A stretch of DNA of 64,000 bases, taken from positions 310,001 to 374,000 of the forward strand of contig NZ_POXG01000003.1 of assembly GCF_003044565.1 (NCBI RefSeq). Direction: 5' to 3'. The translations under genes were made by a program, and so were the position numbers. Of the stretch, positions 27,695 to 36,946 are shown one piece after another. Every line of letters begins with the position of its first letter. Positions within the stretch are counted from its first letter, which is position 1. The notes beneath the pieces were generated by a model. The model was not told the DNA's origin and ran no database searches. It saw nothing but the letters and a program-made list of their open reading frames with translations. Source of the stretch: Neisseria sicca. GTDB lineage: Bacteria > Pseudomonadota > Gammaproteobacteria > Burkholderiales > Neisseriaceae.

Positions 27695-28441
27695 TTACCA
27701 AATCCCAAACCATTGTCCGCCTGATTCTTCACGGCGGTCGTTGTGTCCGCCGTTTTGCCCTTCGCGCTCTTCGCGGCGGAAGTTCCACGGGGCTTGGGGA
27801 TTTTTACCGCTCCACAAGCCTTTGCGTTTTTGTTTTGCCTGTTTTTGGGCGGCGGCGTAGTCGGTGTAGGCGGTTTTGCTTTGCTGCTTTTTGGCGTAGC
27901 TGTCGTAATGCCATGCCGCTCCGTCGCGCAGTTGCATGAGGTTCAAATCGGTTGTGCCGACGGAAACTTGCGCGACTTCACGTTTGTAGCGGTCTGTTTC
28001 AAATACGAGTACCTTCACCTTTTTACCGTCGGCGGCGTCAATTAAGTTGTCCCGCGAACGTGTGCCGTATGCCTGATTGATTTCGGGCGCGTCGATATAC
28101 GCCATGCGGATTTTGTGTTTCGCGCCGTCTTCGTCGATAACGTGGAGCGTGTCGCCGTCGTGGATTTTGGAGATTTTGCCGCGATAGGTATGGGGCGCGG
28201 CGGGATTGCGTTTTTGAGTGTGCGGACGGCTTTGGTGTGCATTATTTTCAGACGACCCTGATTTGACGGTTTCCGATAATAATGCGCCGAAGGCTTCCAT
28301 GCCGAAATGGCTGCTGCCTGTGAGCGCAGAAGCGAATTGCACGCCGGAGCGGATGATTTCGGTATCGCGCGAGCTGTAACCCAATGCGCCCAAGACGGAC
28401 AAAACCACGGGAAGCCATTTTAAGATTGTTTTGGTTTTCAT
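27695..28441 (-). CDS. Staphylococcal-nuclease-like (thermonuclease) protein
   Basis: The 248-residue protein has an N-terminal membrane or signal segment and a linker of about 85 residues. The SNase domain follows, with KIHDGDTLHVID, RMAYIDAPEINQ, the catalytic Arg/Glu region and VFETDRYKREVAQV. The tail, from GLWSGKNPQAPWNFRREE on, is hydrophilic. It is probably an exported or membrane-anchored nuclease. Confidence 0.88.
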   Translation of the reverse strand: MKTKTILKWLPVVLSVLGALGYSSRDTEIIRSGVQFASALTGSSHFGMEAFGALLSETVKSGSSENNAHQSRPHTQKRNPAAPHTYRGKISKIHDGDTLHVIDEDGAKHKIRMAYIDAPEINQAYGTRSRDNLIDAADGKKVKVLVFETDRYKREVAQVSVGTTDLNLMQLRDGAAWHYDSYAKKQQSKTAYTDYAAAQKQAKQKRKGLWSGKNPQAPWNFRREEREGQNGGHNDRREESGGQWFGIW

Positions 28442-28463
28442 AAGGTTGACGGTGGTTTGTTTG

Positions 28464-28491
28464 AGGTCGTCTGAAATTTTTCAGACGACCT
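28464..28491 (-). terminator. Compact inverted DUS pair after the histidine kinase gene
   Basis: AGGTCGTCTGAAA and TTTCAGACGACCT are separated by a few bases and lie downstream of the minus-strand kinase gene, upstream of the nuclease gene. Confidence 0.72.
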
Positions 28492-28570
28492 TTTTGATGA
28501 GGCTTTCGGTGTAAATCTGATTGAGAAGTGTGCGCTTGCCGTAGAAGTCTATGGGTGGGAAATGCTTGTA

Positions 28571-29611
28571 TCAACCGAACAGTCTGTTCACATCAGACGC
28601 TTTTTTGCGGTAAGGCAGGCGGATGTCGACGCGGAAAATGCCGTCGAGTTGGCGGCTTTGGATTTTGGCGTCGTTGTCGTACATCAGTGTCAGACGTTCT
28701 TTGAGGTTGCGCAGCGCCATCGAGTTGCCCTTGTGCGGCTTGGCGTTTTCGCTGCTTTCAGGCGGGGTGTACGGGTTTTCGATGCGGATGTAAATGGATG
28801 ATTTGTTGAGCTTGGTAAACACGGTAATCATGCCGGGGCGGTGGGTCGATTCGACGCCGTGGAAGACCGCGTTTTCCAAAAGGGGTTGGAGCAGGAGGTG
28901 CGGCGTTTCCGCGTCATCGGGCGCTTGGTGCTGCCACATAACCTGCACGCGCATATGACCCATACGGATTTGTTCGATGGCGATGTATTCCTGTGCCCAC
29001 TCGATTTCCTGTCCTAAAGTGCTGCTTTGGCTGCCGTCACGCAGTTGGGCGCGGAACAGGTTGGCGAGGTTTTCCAACAGGGTTTCCGCGTCATACGGGC
29101 GCAGGCGGATCAGGCTGATGGCGGCATTGAGGCTGTTGAACAGGAAATGCGGGCGGATACGGGCGGTCAGCGCGCTGAGGCGGGCTTCGGAAACCGAAGG
29201 CGCAAGCCCGTTGCGGCGCGAACCTTCGTAATACATCAGCCCGAGCAGGAACAGGTTGAATAGGAAAAAATGTTGCGACAGCGATCTGCCATTCGTTTTT
29301 AAAACGATAAAATCAACAATCACAAATATCGACAGGTTCAAAAGATAGGTAATAATGACGCCGTAGGGTGCTTCTTTGATGGAAGGTACGAATATATTGA
29401 CGAAATAGGCTTTGACCAAAATGCCCAAAAGTACGGGGAATATCCATTTGGAGTGGTGGTAAATCTCTGCGGAATAGGAGAGTGAGGAATCGCTGATTAA
29501 GGGTAGAAAAAACAGACTGCCCAAGACAATAATCAAAAGGCGCACGACTGTCGCGGAATTGCGCAGGTCCGGGGCGGCGAATGTATTGTTGATTTGACGT
29601 ATAATAGACAT
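28571..29611 (-). CDS. LytS/AlgZ-type sensor histidine kinase
   Basis: The 346-residue protein has four to five N-terminal membrane helices and a His_kinase domain with the phospho-acceptor motif RIRPHFLFNSLNAAISLI. The N-box is LLLQPLLENAVFHG and the G-box is GNSMALRNLKERL. This is the AlgZ (FimS)/YehU class, which pairs with LytTR response regulators. No response-regulator gene is adjacent. It diverges from argH across 78 bases. Confidence 0.87.
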   Translation of the reverse strand: MSIIRQINNTFAAPDLRNSATVVRLLIIVLGSLFFLPLISDSSLSYSAEIYHHSKWIFPVLLGILVKAYFVNIFVPSIKEAPYGVIITYLLNLSIFVIVDFIVLKTNGRSLSQHFFLFNLFLLGLMYYEGSRRNGLAPSVSEARLSALTARIRPHFLFNSLNAAISLIRLRPYDAETLLENLANLFRAQLRDGSQSSTLGQEIEWAQEYIAIEQIRMGHMRVQVMWQHQAPDDAETPHLLLQPLLENAVFHGVESTHRPGMITVFTKLNKSSIYIRIENPYTPPESSENAKPHKGNSMALRNLKERLTLMYDNDAKIQSRQLDGIFRVDIRLPYRKKASDVNRLFG

Positions 29612-29689
29612 AAAATATTTCCAACCGTTTTCTTTTAATGCGTTTATACGAGCCTTATCGGCTCTGTTATTTTATCTGAGGATGAAACC

Positions 29690-31069
29690 ATGAGTAAGGA
29701 CAAAACCTGGTCTGGCCGTTTCAACGAGCCTGTTTCCGAACTGGTAAAAAAATACACCGGTTCGATCGATTTCGATAAACGGCTTGCCGAGTGGGACATT
29801 CAGGGTTCGCTGGCGCACGCGCAAATGCTTGTTCAATCAGGTGTTTTGAGTGAAGAAGATTTGGCGGCGATCCGTCAGGGAATGGCGGAGATTATAGCAG
29901 AAATCAAGGACGGTACTATTTCTTGGTCGCTGGATTTAGAAGATGTCCATATGAACATCGAACGCCGTCTGACCGATAAAATCGGCGATGCGGGCAAACG
30001 CCTGCACACCGGACGCAGCCGCAACGACCAAGTCGCCACCGACATCCGCCTGTGGCTGCGCGATCAAATTACCGTTATTCAAGACCTGATTCGAAGCCTG
30101 CAAACGGCTTTGGTCGATTTGGCGGAACAAAACGCCGAAACCGTCATGCCCGGTTTTACCCATCTGCAAGTCGCCCAGCCCGTCAGCTTCGGACACCACA
30201 TGCTCGCCTATGTCGAAATGCTCGGACGCGATTTCGAGCGCATGACCGACTGTCGCAAACGCGTCAACCGTATGCCGCTCGGCGCTGCCGCCCTTGCCGG
30301 TACGACTTATCCGATTCAGCGCGAAATCACCGCCGAATTGCTGGGCTTTGAACAAATCTGCCAAAACTCGCTCGATGCCGTATCCGACCGCGATTTTGCC
30401 ATTGAGTTCACCGCAGCAGCATCGTTGATTATGATCCACCTGAGCCGCCTGTCTGAAGAATTGATTTTGTGGATGAGTCCGCGTTTCGGCTTTATCGACA
30501 TTGCCGACCGTTTCTGTACGGGTTCGTCCATCATGCCGCAGAAGAAAAATCCCGACGTTCCCGAACTCGTGCGCGGCAAATCCGGTCGAGTCATCGGACA
30601 CCTTATCGGCTTGATTACCCTGATGAAATCTCAGCCCTTGGCGTACAACAAAGACAATCAGGAAGACAAAGAACCGCTGTTTGACACCGCCGACACGCTC
30701 ATCGACACACTGCGGATTTACGCCGATATGATGCGCGGCGTGACCGTCAAACCCGACAATATGCGCGCCGCCGTCATGCAGGGCTTCGCCACCGCCACCG
30801 ATTTGGCAGATTACTTGGTAAAAAAAGGCATGCCTTTCCGCGACAGCCACGAAGTCGTCGCCCAAGCCGTGCGCCACGCCGATCAAGCGGGCGTCGATTT
30901 GAGCGAACTGCCGCTTGCAGTCTTGCAAGGTTTCAGCAACTTGATTTCAGACGACGTGTACGGCGTACTGACACCCGAAGGCAGCCTGAACGCGCGCAAC
31001 CACTTGGGCGGAACCGCGCCGGAACAAGTGCGCTTCCAAGTCAAACGCTGGCGGGAATTATTGGCTTAA
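29690..31069 (+). CDS. argH: Argininosuccinate lyase
   Basis: ArgH cleaves argininosuccinate to arginine and fumarate. The 459-residue protein starts [20 protein letters not shown] and has the fumarase-superfamily signature [20 protein letters not shown] near residue 285, with the catalytic Ser in its flexible loop. A good Shine-Dalgarno (GAGGAT) precedes the ATG. Confidence 0.98.
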   Translation: MSKDKTWSGRFNEPVSELVKKYTGSIDFDKRLAEWDIQGSLAHAQMLVQSGVLSEEDLAAIRQGMAEIIAEIKDGTISWSLDLEDVHMNIERRLTDKIGDAGKRLHTGRSRNDQVATDIRLWLRDQITVIQDLIRSLQTALVDLAEQNAETVMPGFTHLQVAQPVSFGHHMLAYVEMLGRDFERMTDCRKRVNRMPLGAAALAGTTYPIQREITAELLGFEQICQNSLDAVSDRDFAIEFTAAASLIMIHLSRLSEELILWMSPRFGFIDIADRFCTGSSIMPQKKNPDVPELVRGKSGRVIGHLIGLITLMKSQPLAYNKDNQEDKEPLFDTADTLIDTLRIYADMMRGVTVKPDNMRAAVMQGFATATDLADYLVKKGMPFRDSHEVVAQAVRHADQAGVDLSELPLAVLQGFSNLISDDVYGVLTPEGSLNARNHLGGTAPEQVRFQVKRWRELLA

Positions 31070-31084
31070 AAGGAATAGATAGAA

Positions 31085-31123
31085 AGGTCGTCTGAAAACT
31101 GGGAATAGGGTTTCAGACGACCT
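31085..31123 (+). terminator. Inverted DUS pair after argH
   Basis: AGGTCGTCTGAAA (31085-31097) and TTTCAGACGACCT (31111-31123) are followed by TTTT, 16 bases past the argH stop. Confidence 0.75.
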
Positions 31124-31154
31124 TTTGATATAAGGAGAACATTTATATTAGCTT

Positions 31155-31311
31155 TATAGTGGATTAAATTTAAACCAGTACGGCGTTGCCTCGCCTTAGC
31201 TCAAAGAGAACGATTCTCTAAGGTGCTGAAGCACCAAGTGAATCGGTTCCGTACTATCTGTACTGTCTGCGGCTTCGTCGCCTTGTCCTGATTTAAATTT
31301 AATCCACTATA
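31155..31311. mobile_element. Correia repeat enclosed element (about 157 bp)
   Basis: Full-length element with TATAGTGGATTAAAT and ATTTAATCCACTATA ends, between argH and glnD. The remainder of this 418-base gap holds two DUS hairpins and nothing else recognised. Confidence 0.94.
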
Positions 31312-31423
31312 AACACGGGTGAAAAAGTGTGAACGATTGCCTGTTGGCTAAGTTGATTCACATCGACAGGCAGAACAAAAGAAATAGGTTTTTGATTGAA
31401 AACTGTCTCAAAACCAAAAACAG

Positions 31424-31462
31424 AGGTCGTCTGAAAATCGAAAACAGGTTTTCAGACGACCT
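31424..31462 (-). terminator. Inverted DUS pair after glnD
   Basis: AGGTCGTCTGAAAA and TTTTCAGACGACCT sit 26 bases past the minus-strand glnD stop codon. Confidence 0.72.
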
Positions 31463-31487
31463 CTTACTTTTCCCTTAAATCCACCCA

Positions 31488-34049
31488 TCACACCGACAAT
31501 TGTTCCAACAAAGCCTGTTTCAACGACGACTGCGTTTTCGGATTTTTCAAATCGGGGCTGAAGACGATGAAGCTGTCTTCGACGCGTTCGTCCAGCGTGG
31601 AGATTTTGGCGTAACGCAGGCTGACGTTGTGGGCGAAGAAGACTTCCGCCATGTCGGCGAGCAGGAAGGGGCGGTTGACGGCGGTGATTTCGACGGAATA
31701 CCAGTCGGGATAGTCTTCTTCGGGTGTGATGGTGATGCTCGGTGCAATCGGCATGTAGCGGCTGCGGCGGCTGATGCGGCGGCTGTGGCTTTGGGTTTCG
31801 GAAACGGTGTGTCCGTGGATAAAGCTGTTGAGTTCTGCTTCGAGCGCGCTTTGGATGTCGGGGTAGTCTTCGGGGGCGTGTTGCGAGGGGATTTGCACGA
31901 TGAAGGTGTCGAGGATGTAGTCGTGTTCGGTGATAAAGGCGCGGGCGGCAAGGATGTCGAAGCCGTGGCGGCTGAAGATGCGGCAGAGGCGAGCGAACAG
32001 GCGCGGACCGTTGGGCATGAAGACCATGACTTGAAAGCTGTCGCTTTTGGGCAGGATGCGGCTGCGGACGATGGGAGTTTCAAAGTCATGTACGAGGTTG
32101 GCGGCGTGCCACAGGATTTCGCGGGACTGATGGCGGGCGAAGTAGGCAGAACCGAGCGCGTTCCATAGTTTTTTCTGCTGTTTTTCGGGGACGGCGGCGC
32201 GGGTAAGCAATTCGGCGGCTTCTTGTTGGCGGCGGCCGAAGAGGGCGTGCGGGTTGCCTCCGTTGCCTGCGAGGTAGCGTCCGGCGGCGTGAAACAGGCT
32301 TTCCAGCAGGCTGGCGCGCCATGCGTTCCACAGTTTGGGATTGGTGCCGCGTATGTCGGAAATGGTGAGAAGGTAGAGTGCGCTGAGGCGTTCGTGGGTT
32401 TGTACGCGTTTGCAGAAGGCATCGAGTACGTCGGGGTCTTGGATGTCTTCTTTTTGGGCGACGGTGGACATGAGCAGGTGGTTTTCGACCAGCCAGGCGA
32501 GCAGGTCGCTTTCTTCTTCGGTCAGGAAGTGGTCGGCGGCAAATTGGCGCGCGTCTGCGATGCCTTGTATGGCATGGTCGCCGCCGCGTCCTTTGGCGAT
32601 GTCGTGGAAGAAGGCGGCGAGATAGAGGATGTCTTGTTTTTCAAAGGACTGCATCAGTGCGGAGGCGTAGGGCAGCTCGTGGCTGTGCATGTCTAGGGCA
32701 AGGCGGCGGACGTTGCGGACGACGGCGAGGATATGGTCGTCCACAGGATAAATGTGGAACAGGTCATGCTGGAGCAGACCGACGATTTTTTCCCATGCGG
32801 GCAGATAGCGGCCGAGCACGCCGTAGAGGTTGAGAAAGCGCAGGGTTTGGGTCAGTCCGTTGCCGCTGCGGAAAAAGCCGGCGAAACGGCGGCGGTTTTC
32901 GGGATTTTGGTAGAAGCTGCGGTTGATTTTGCGCGTCGCGCCCCACCATGCGCGCAGGGTTTGAGGTTCGAGCGCGGTAATGTCGTTGCGCTGCTGCATG
33001 ATTTCGACGATTTTGAAAATGTGTTCGGGTCGTCTGAAAAAAATATCGGTGTGCCGCGCGGCGATTTGGTTGTTCACTTGGATGTAGTCGTCGTCAATCC
33101 GCAGGGTAACGCGCATCGGCGTCGAAGAAACGCGGCTTTGTAGCATGGGCGTGAGGATGCCGCTCAATTGTTTGACGGTTTTAATCGCGCGGTAAAACAC
33201 GCGCATCAGTTCTTCGCTTTGGCGGCGGAGATTCAAGTCTTGATAGCCCATACTTTCGGCGACTTGCGGCTGTAAATCGAACAGCAGGCGGTCTTCGGCG
33301 CGCTTCGCGTTTAAATGCAGATGGATGCGGATGTGGGCGAGGCGGCGGTAGCCGTGCGAAAGCATACCGGCTTCGGTGCGCGTCAGAATACCTTGTTGTA
33401 CCAACGCAGGAAGATTGGTTGCCAAACCTTGCGCTTTCGCTATCCAAAGCAGGGTGTGGATGTCGCGCAGACCGCCCGGACAGCTTTTGATGTTCGGTTC
33501 CAACACCGCCCCTGAGCCTTGCGATTTGGCATGGCGGTGTTCCATCTCCACCAGTTTTGCTTCGATAAACGCCGCTACATTGCGTTGCGCGTTCATTTTT
33601 TCCGTCAACTCGTCTGCTGTCTGGCGGTTGCCGAACAAAAAACGAGCCTCTAAAAACGCTGTGTCCCCCGTAATATCATCGCGCACGCTTTCACACAGCT
33701 CATCAACGCTGCCGCTTTTGACCGACGGCGCAAGTTTCATGTCCCACAAATCCTGTACAAAAGCCGCGATTTTCTCTTGGAGGTCGTCTGAAACGGTTTC
33801 AGACGACACGACCGCCAAATCCAAATCAGAATAAGGATACAGCTCGCCGCGCCCGAAGCCGCCGGTTGCCATCAGGCATAAACCGCTGTTTTGGAAATGT
33901 TTGTCCCAAAGTGCCGCCAGCAAGGTTTCGACTGCCGCCGTATATTCCCTGAAAAATACCGACACGCGGTTGGCTTTTAAATAATGCGCTTCGGCGGCAT
34001 CACGCTGCTGTTTGAAGGTTTCCAATGCTGAAGACAGGTTTGCAGACAT
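31488..34049 (-). CDS. glnD: Bifunctional uridylyltransferase/uridylyl-removing enzyme GlnD
   Basis: GlnD senses glutamine and modifies PII proteins. The 853-residue protein has a nucleotidyltransferase domain ([20 protein letters not shown]), the [14 protein letters not shown] segment [16 protein letters not shown], an HD phosphohydrolase domain ([15 protein letters not shown]) and two C-terminal ACT domains ([36 protein letters not shown]). An inverted DUS pair lies inside the coding sequence at 33781-33807. Confidence 0.96.
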   Translation of the reverse strand: MSANLSSALETFKQQRDAAEAHYLKANRVSVFFREYTAAVETLLAALWDKHFQNSGLCLMATGGFGRGELYPYSDLDLAVVSSETVSDDLQEKIAAFVQDLWDMKLAPSVKSGSVDELCESVRDDITGDTAFLEARFLFGNRQTADELTEKMNAQRNVAAFIEAKLVEMEHRHAKSQGSGAVLEPNIKSCPGGLRDIHTLLWIAKAQGLATNLPALVQQGILTRTEAGMLSHGYRRLAHIRIHLHLNAKRAEDRLLFDLQPQVAESMGYQDLNLRRQSEELMRVFYRAIKTVKQLSGILTPMLQSRVSSTPMRVTLRIDDDYIQVNNQIAARHTDIFFRRPEHIFKIVEIMQQRNDITALEPQTLRAWWGATRKINRSFYQNPENRRRFAGFFRSGNGLTQTLRFLNLYGVLGRYLPAWEKIVGLLQHDLFHIYPVDDHILAVVRNVRRLALDMHSHELPYASALMQSFEKQDILYLAAFFHDIAKGRGGDHAIQGIADARQFAADHFLTEEESDLLAWLVENHLLMSTVAQKEDIQDPDVLDAFCKRVQTHERLSALYLLTISDIRGTNPKLWNAWRASLLESLFHAAGRYLAGNGGNPHALFGRRQQEAAELLTRAAVPEKQQKKLWNALGSAYFARHQSREILWHAANLVHDFETPIVRSRILPKSDSFQVMVFMPNGPRLFARLCRIFSRHGFDILAARAFITEHDYILDTFIVQIPSQHAPEDYPDIQSALEAELNSFIHGHTVSETQSHSRRISRRSRYMPIAPSITITPEEDYPDWYSVEITAVNRPFLLADMAEVFFAHNVSLRYAKISTLDERVEDSFIVFSPDLKNPKTQSSLKQALLEQLSV

Positions 34050-34100
34050 TTTTTATTCTTTCGAGTTATGGATGGCGTAAGGCTAAAGGTGGTTAGGCAG

Positions 34101-34418
34101 TCAAATATCGTTTTCAGACGACCTCTGCTGGACAGCCGAGGGATTGGTCATCAGGTTTAGCAGTTCCTGCGGCGGCAGCAGTAACTGATACGCCGCCACG
34201 CCCAAAGCCGTCGCCATCTTTTCAATATTCGATAACGCAATGTTCCAGCGTTTGCGCTCCACAGCCGATACATAAGTCCTGTCCAAACCGCATTGCCGCG
34301 CCAGCTCTTCCTGAGACCAACCCTTATTCACGCGGAAAACCCGCATGTTGTACGCCAATACTGCCCGTAAATCTTGCTCGTCAGGCAATTCGGCAGGAGG
34401 AGTCAATTTATTGCTCAT
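34101..34418 (-). CDS. XRE-family transcriptional regulator
   Basis: The 105-residue protein is a single helix-turn-helix domain: VNKGWSQEELARQCGLDRTY followed by SAVERKRWNIALSNIEKMA, a Cro/C1-type HTH. A short tail includes a translated DUS (QQRSSENDI). Its target is unknown. It lies next to the FNR-type sRNA gene. Confidence 0.85.
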   Translation of the reverse strand: MSNKLTPPAELPDEQDLRAVLAYNMRVFRVNKGWSQEELARQCGLDRTYVSAVERKRWNIALSNIEKMATALGVAAYQLLLPPQELLNLMTNPSAVQQRSSENDI

Positions 34419-34488
34419 GATTTTGCTTTCGGATAAAAGTTTTAAATGAAAGAATTTGCTGTTACGGATTTTACTTCACATAAAAACC

Positions 34489-34632
34489 AAAAAAAAGGGG
34501 TGGCAACAGCCACACCCAAACACACACACATCAAGAGGAAAGAGATAGAGAGTATTAAATCAAAGCAGATGTATCATCTACTACTGATCAGAAAATCTTG
34601 AAGACTTTGAGAAATGTCGTCTCAGTTCCAAT
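34489..34632 (-). ncRNA. Putative FNR-activated small RNA (AniS/FnrS-like)
   Basis: On the minus strand, a perfect FNR box, a TATAAT -10 box and a strong Rho-independent terminator frame about 144 nt with no credible ORF. The terminator is GGGTGTGGC/GCCACCCC-type followed by eight T. The RNA carries a CU-rich stretch (CTCTTTCCTCTTGATG) that could pair with ribosome binding sites. Neisseria has a known FNR-dependent, Hfq-bound sRNA of this kind, AniS/FnrS. Homology by name is from memory; the promoter and terminator are seen directly. The 5' end is predicted, not mapped. Confidence 0.7.
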
Positions 34633-34639
34633 GTCAGCG

Positions 34640-34680
34640 ATTATAAATGAAACTCAATTTGGAGCTTTGATTCAAATCAA
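34640..34680 (-). promoter_or_regulatory. FNR-dependent promoter
   Basis: A perfect FNR site TTGATTTGAATCAA (34667-34680 in minus-strand reading) is centred about 41.5 bases upstream of the predicted start. A TATAAT -10 box (34640-34645) follows. This is the class II geometry for FNR activation under low oxygen. Confidence 0.78.
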
Positions 34681-34843
34681 GTCTGAAGACTATTTATAAA
34701 ATATATTTTAAAGATAGATTGTATTAATTGAAAGCAGGGTTGATTGAAGGGAGCGGTTGGGATTGACTCCTCTATTTTTACTTCGGATTGTGAACAAAAT
34801 CCGTGCATCCCTCTGAAAATTCCTCTATAATACCCGCTACATT

Positions 34844-34920
<77 letters not shown>

Positions 34921-34926
34921 AATATC

Positions 34927-34964
34927 AAAACCTGCTTTGATTTCATGATCAAAGCAGGTTTTTT
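34927..34964 (+). terminator. Rho-independent terminator of tRNA-Pro
   Basis: AAAACCTGCTTTGAT and ATCAAAGCAGGTTTT form a 15-bp stem with a 6-nt loop, ending in T residues. The rest of the region up to 35206 holds one DUS (about 35060) and the promoter area of the next gene. Confidence 0.88.
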
Positions 34965-35206
34965 CATATCGTGGTTTCGAGTATGAACACTGCCATTTTT
35001 ATACGGTGGAAAATGACAGTGGTTTACCGGTGTATCCAGCTATATCCCCTGTTTTATTTTCAGACGACCTTCATATTTATGGTTATCCTCTAAAAAATAC
35101 GAATTTACTAGATATATCCACTATACTGCTTTTTAATATTCAGTTAAGAACCGTTAATCTGTTCGCGTATAATTTGTAGTTTTACCAACAAGGCAGATGG
35201 TGTTTT

Positions 35207-36571
35207 ATGTCTTCCAACCAACCCCGTCAAACTTGGTCCAACCGTTTGACTTATATTCTTACCGTTGCCGGCGCGACTGTCGGTTTCGGCGCGACGTGGC
35301 GTTTCCCGTATTTGGTCGGTGAAAACGGCGGCGGCGCGTATGTGTTTTTATTCTGTATCGCCATGTTTGTTATCGGTATTCCGATGATTTTGGTGGAAAA
35401 CGTCATCGGACGACGCAAAGGTGTGAATGCGCTGGATGCGTTCGGCGGTTCGATGAACGGCAAACCCGTCGCTAAAATTTGGAAACTGGTCGGCTGGATG
35501 GGCTTGCTCGGCGCGTTCGGCATTATGGCTTATTACATGGTGCTCGGCGGTTGGGTCATCAGCTATATCGTTAATATTATTGGCGGAAATCTGAATATTT
35601 CTAGCCCTGTCAGCGGCGAAATAACGAAAAGCTTTTTCACCGAACACATCGAAAACAGCCCTTGGGAAATTGCGTTCTACACTTTCTTGTTTGTCGTTGT
35701 GAACCAATGGATTTTGGTCAAAGGCGTCATCGGCGGCATTGAAAAAGCGGCGAAATACCTGATGCCGCTGCTGTTTTTGTTCTTGATCGCCATGGTCGTG
35801 CGCAACGTTACCCTGCCGGGCGCGATGGAAGGGATTACTTTCTATCTGAAGCCTGACTTCAGCAAGATTACCGCCGAACTTTTCGTCTTCGTTTTGGGGC
35901 AAGTATTCTTCGCCTTGAGCTTGGGTTTCGGCGTGATGATTACTTTGTCCAGTTATTTGGATAAAAACGAAAATCTGGTTCAAACCGCAGTCATTACGGC
36001 AATTACCAATACCATCATCGCCGTACTTGCGGGTTTTATGATTTTCCCGTCGCTCTTCAGCTTCGGCGTTGCGCCCAATTCCGGTCCGACTTTGGTATTC
36101 CAAAGTTTGCCGATTGTGTTCTCGAATATGTGGGCAGGACCTGTGTTCGCCGTGATTTTCTTCTCACTGCTCCTGATTGCCGCGCTGACGACTTCGCTGA
36201 CCATTTATGAAGTGTTGATTACGACGATTCAGGAAAAAACCAAAATCCGCCGTACCGCAGCGATTACGATTGTATTGGCTGCCATCTTCATCTTCGGCAA
36301 CATTCCGTCCATTCTGAGTTATGGCCCGTGGAAAGACGTTTCCGTGTTCGGCAAAAATATTTTCGATGCTTTTGACTACATCAGCGGCAATATCTTGTTT
36401 ATGCTGACCGCGCTCGGCTCCGCGCTGTTTGTCGGTTTCGTGATGAAGGACGAAGCGAAGGACGAATTGCTTTATAAAGGCAACCATACGACGGTCAATA
36501 TTTGGTTTGCCTATGTGAAATACCTCGTACCGCTGGTGATTTTGCTGATTTTCGTCAGCAACCTGTTGTAG
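35207..36571 (+). CDS. Sodium-dependent transporter, NSS family
   Basis: The 454-residue protein has about 11-12 membrane helices. The first carries the NSS signature VGFGATWRFPYLVGENGGGAY, with the unwound sodium/substrate site. It is a LeuT-type symporter for an amino acid or related amine; the substrate cannot be assigned. It has its own terminator. Confidence 0.92.
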   Translation: MSSNQPRQTWSNRLTYILTVAGATVGFGATWRFPYLVGENGGGAYVFLFCIAMFVIGIPMILVENVIGRRKGVNALDAFGGSMNGKPVAKIWKLVGWMGLLGAFGIMAYYMVLGGWVISYIVNIIGGNLNISSPVSGEITKSFFTEHIENSPWEIAFYTFLFVVVNQWILVKGVIGGIEKAAKYLMPLLFLFLIAMVVRNVTLPGAMEGITFYLKPDFSKITAELFVFVLGQVFFALSLGFGVMITLSSYLDKNENLVQTAVITAITNTIIAVLAGFMIFPSLFSFGVAPNSGPTLVFQSLPIVFSNMWAGPVFAVIFFSLLLIAALTTSLTIYEVLITTIQEKTKIRRTAAITIVLAAIFIFGNIPSILSYGPWKDVSVFGKNIFDAFDYISGNILFMLTALGSALFVGFVMKDEAKDELLYKGNHTTVNIWFAYVKYLVPLVILLIFVSNLL

Positions 36572-36632
36572 TTGTAATGGCATATAAGGTCGTCTGAAAA
36601 TTTGAAACTGCCGAAATTCTCGGCGTAGTTGT

Positions 36633-36674
36633 AAAAGCCGGGTTCTGTAAATGACAGAGCCCGGCTTTTTTTTA
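36633..36674 (+). terminator. Rho-independent terminator of the transporter gene
   Basis: AAAGCCGGG and CCCGGCTTT, with further pairing inside (TTCTGT/ACAGA), are followed by eight T. The rest of the 375-base gap (36572-36946) has one DUS at 36588-36599 and no gene I can support. Confidence 0.88.
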
Positions 36675-36946
36675 TTTTAAACTGTATCGAGCACGATTTT
36701 TTGGCGTTCAGATATCTGTAAAAGGGGTAAGTGTATTATGTGTGCATACATGAAAAGTGGTGTCTGCGTGCTTGAAAAGACCAGTCTATATGGAGAAACT
36801 TAGAAGAAGGGGTCTTCTGAAACGGAGGATTATTACATTAGGTTTACGGTTGCTTAAATCTACAAAGTTGGCTGCTTGTGATAAAGTTACGTTTGATTAT
36901 GGCCGTATGAATTCTGATGCGGCTTTTTTGTACACAAAGGATTGTT

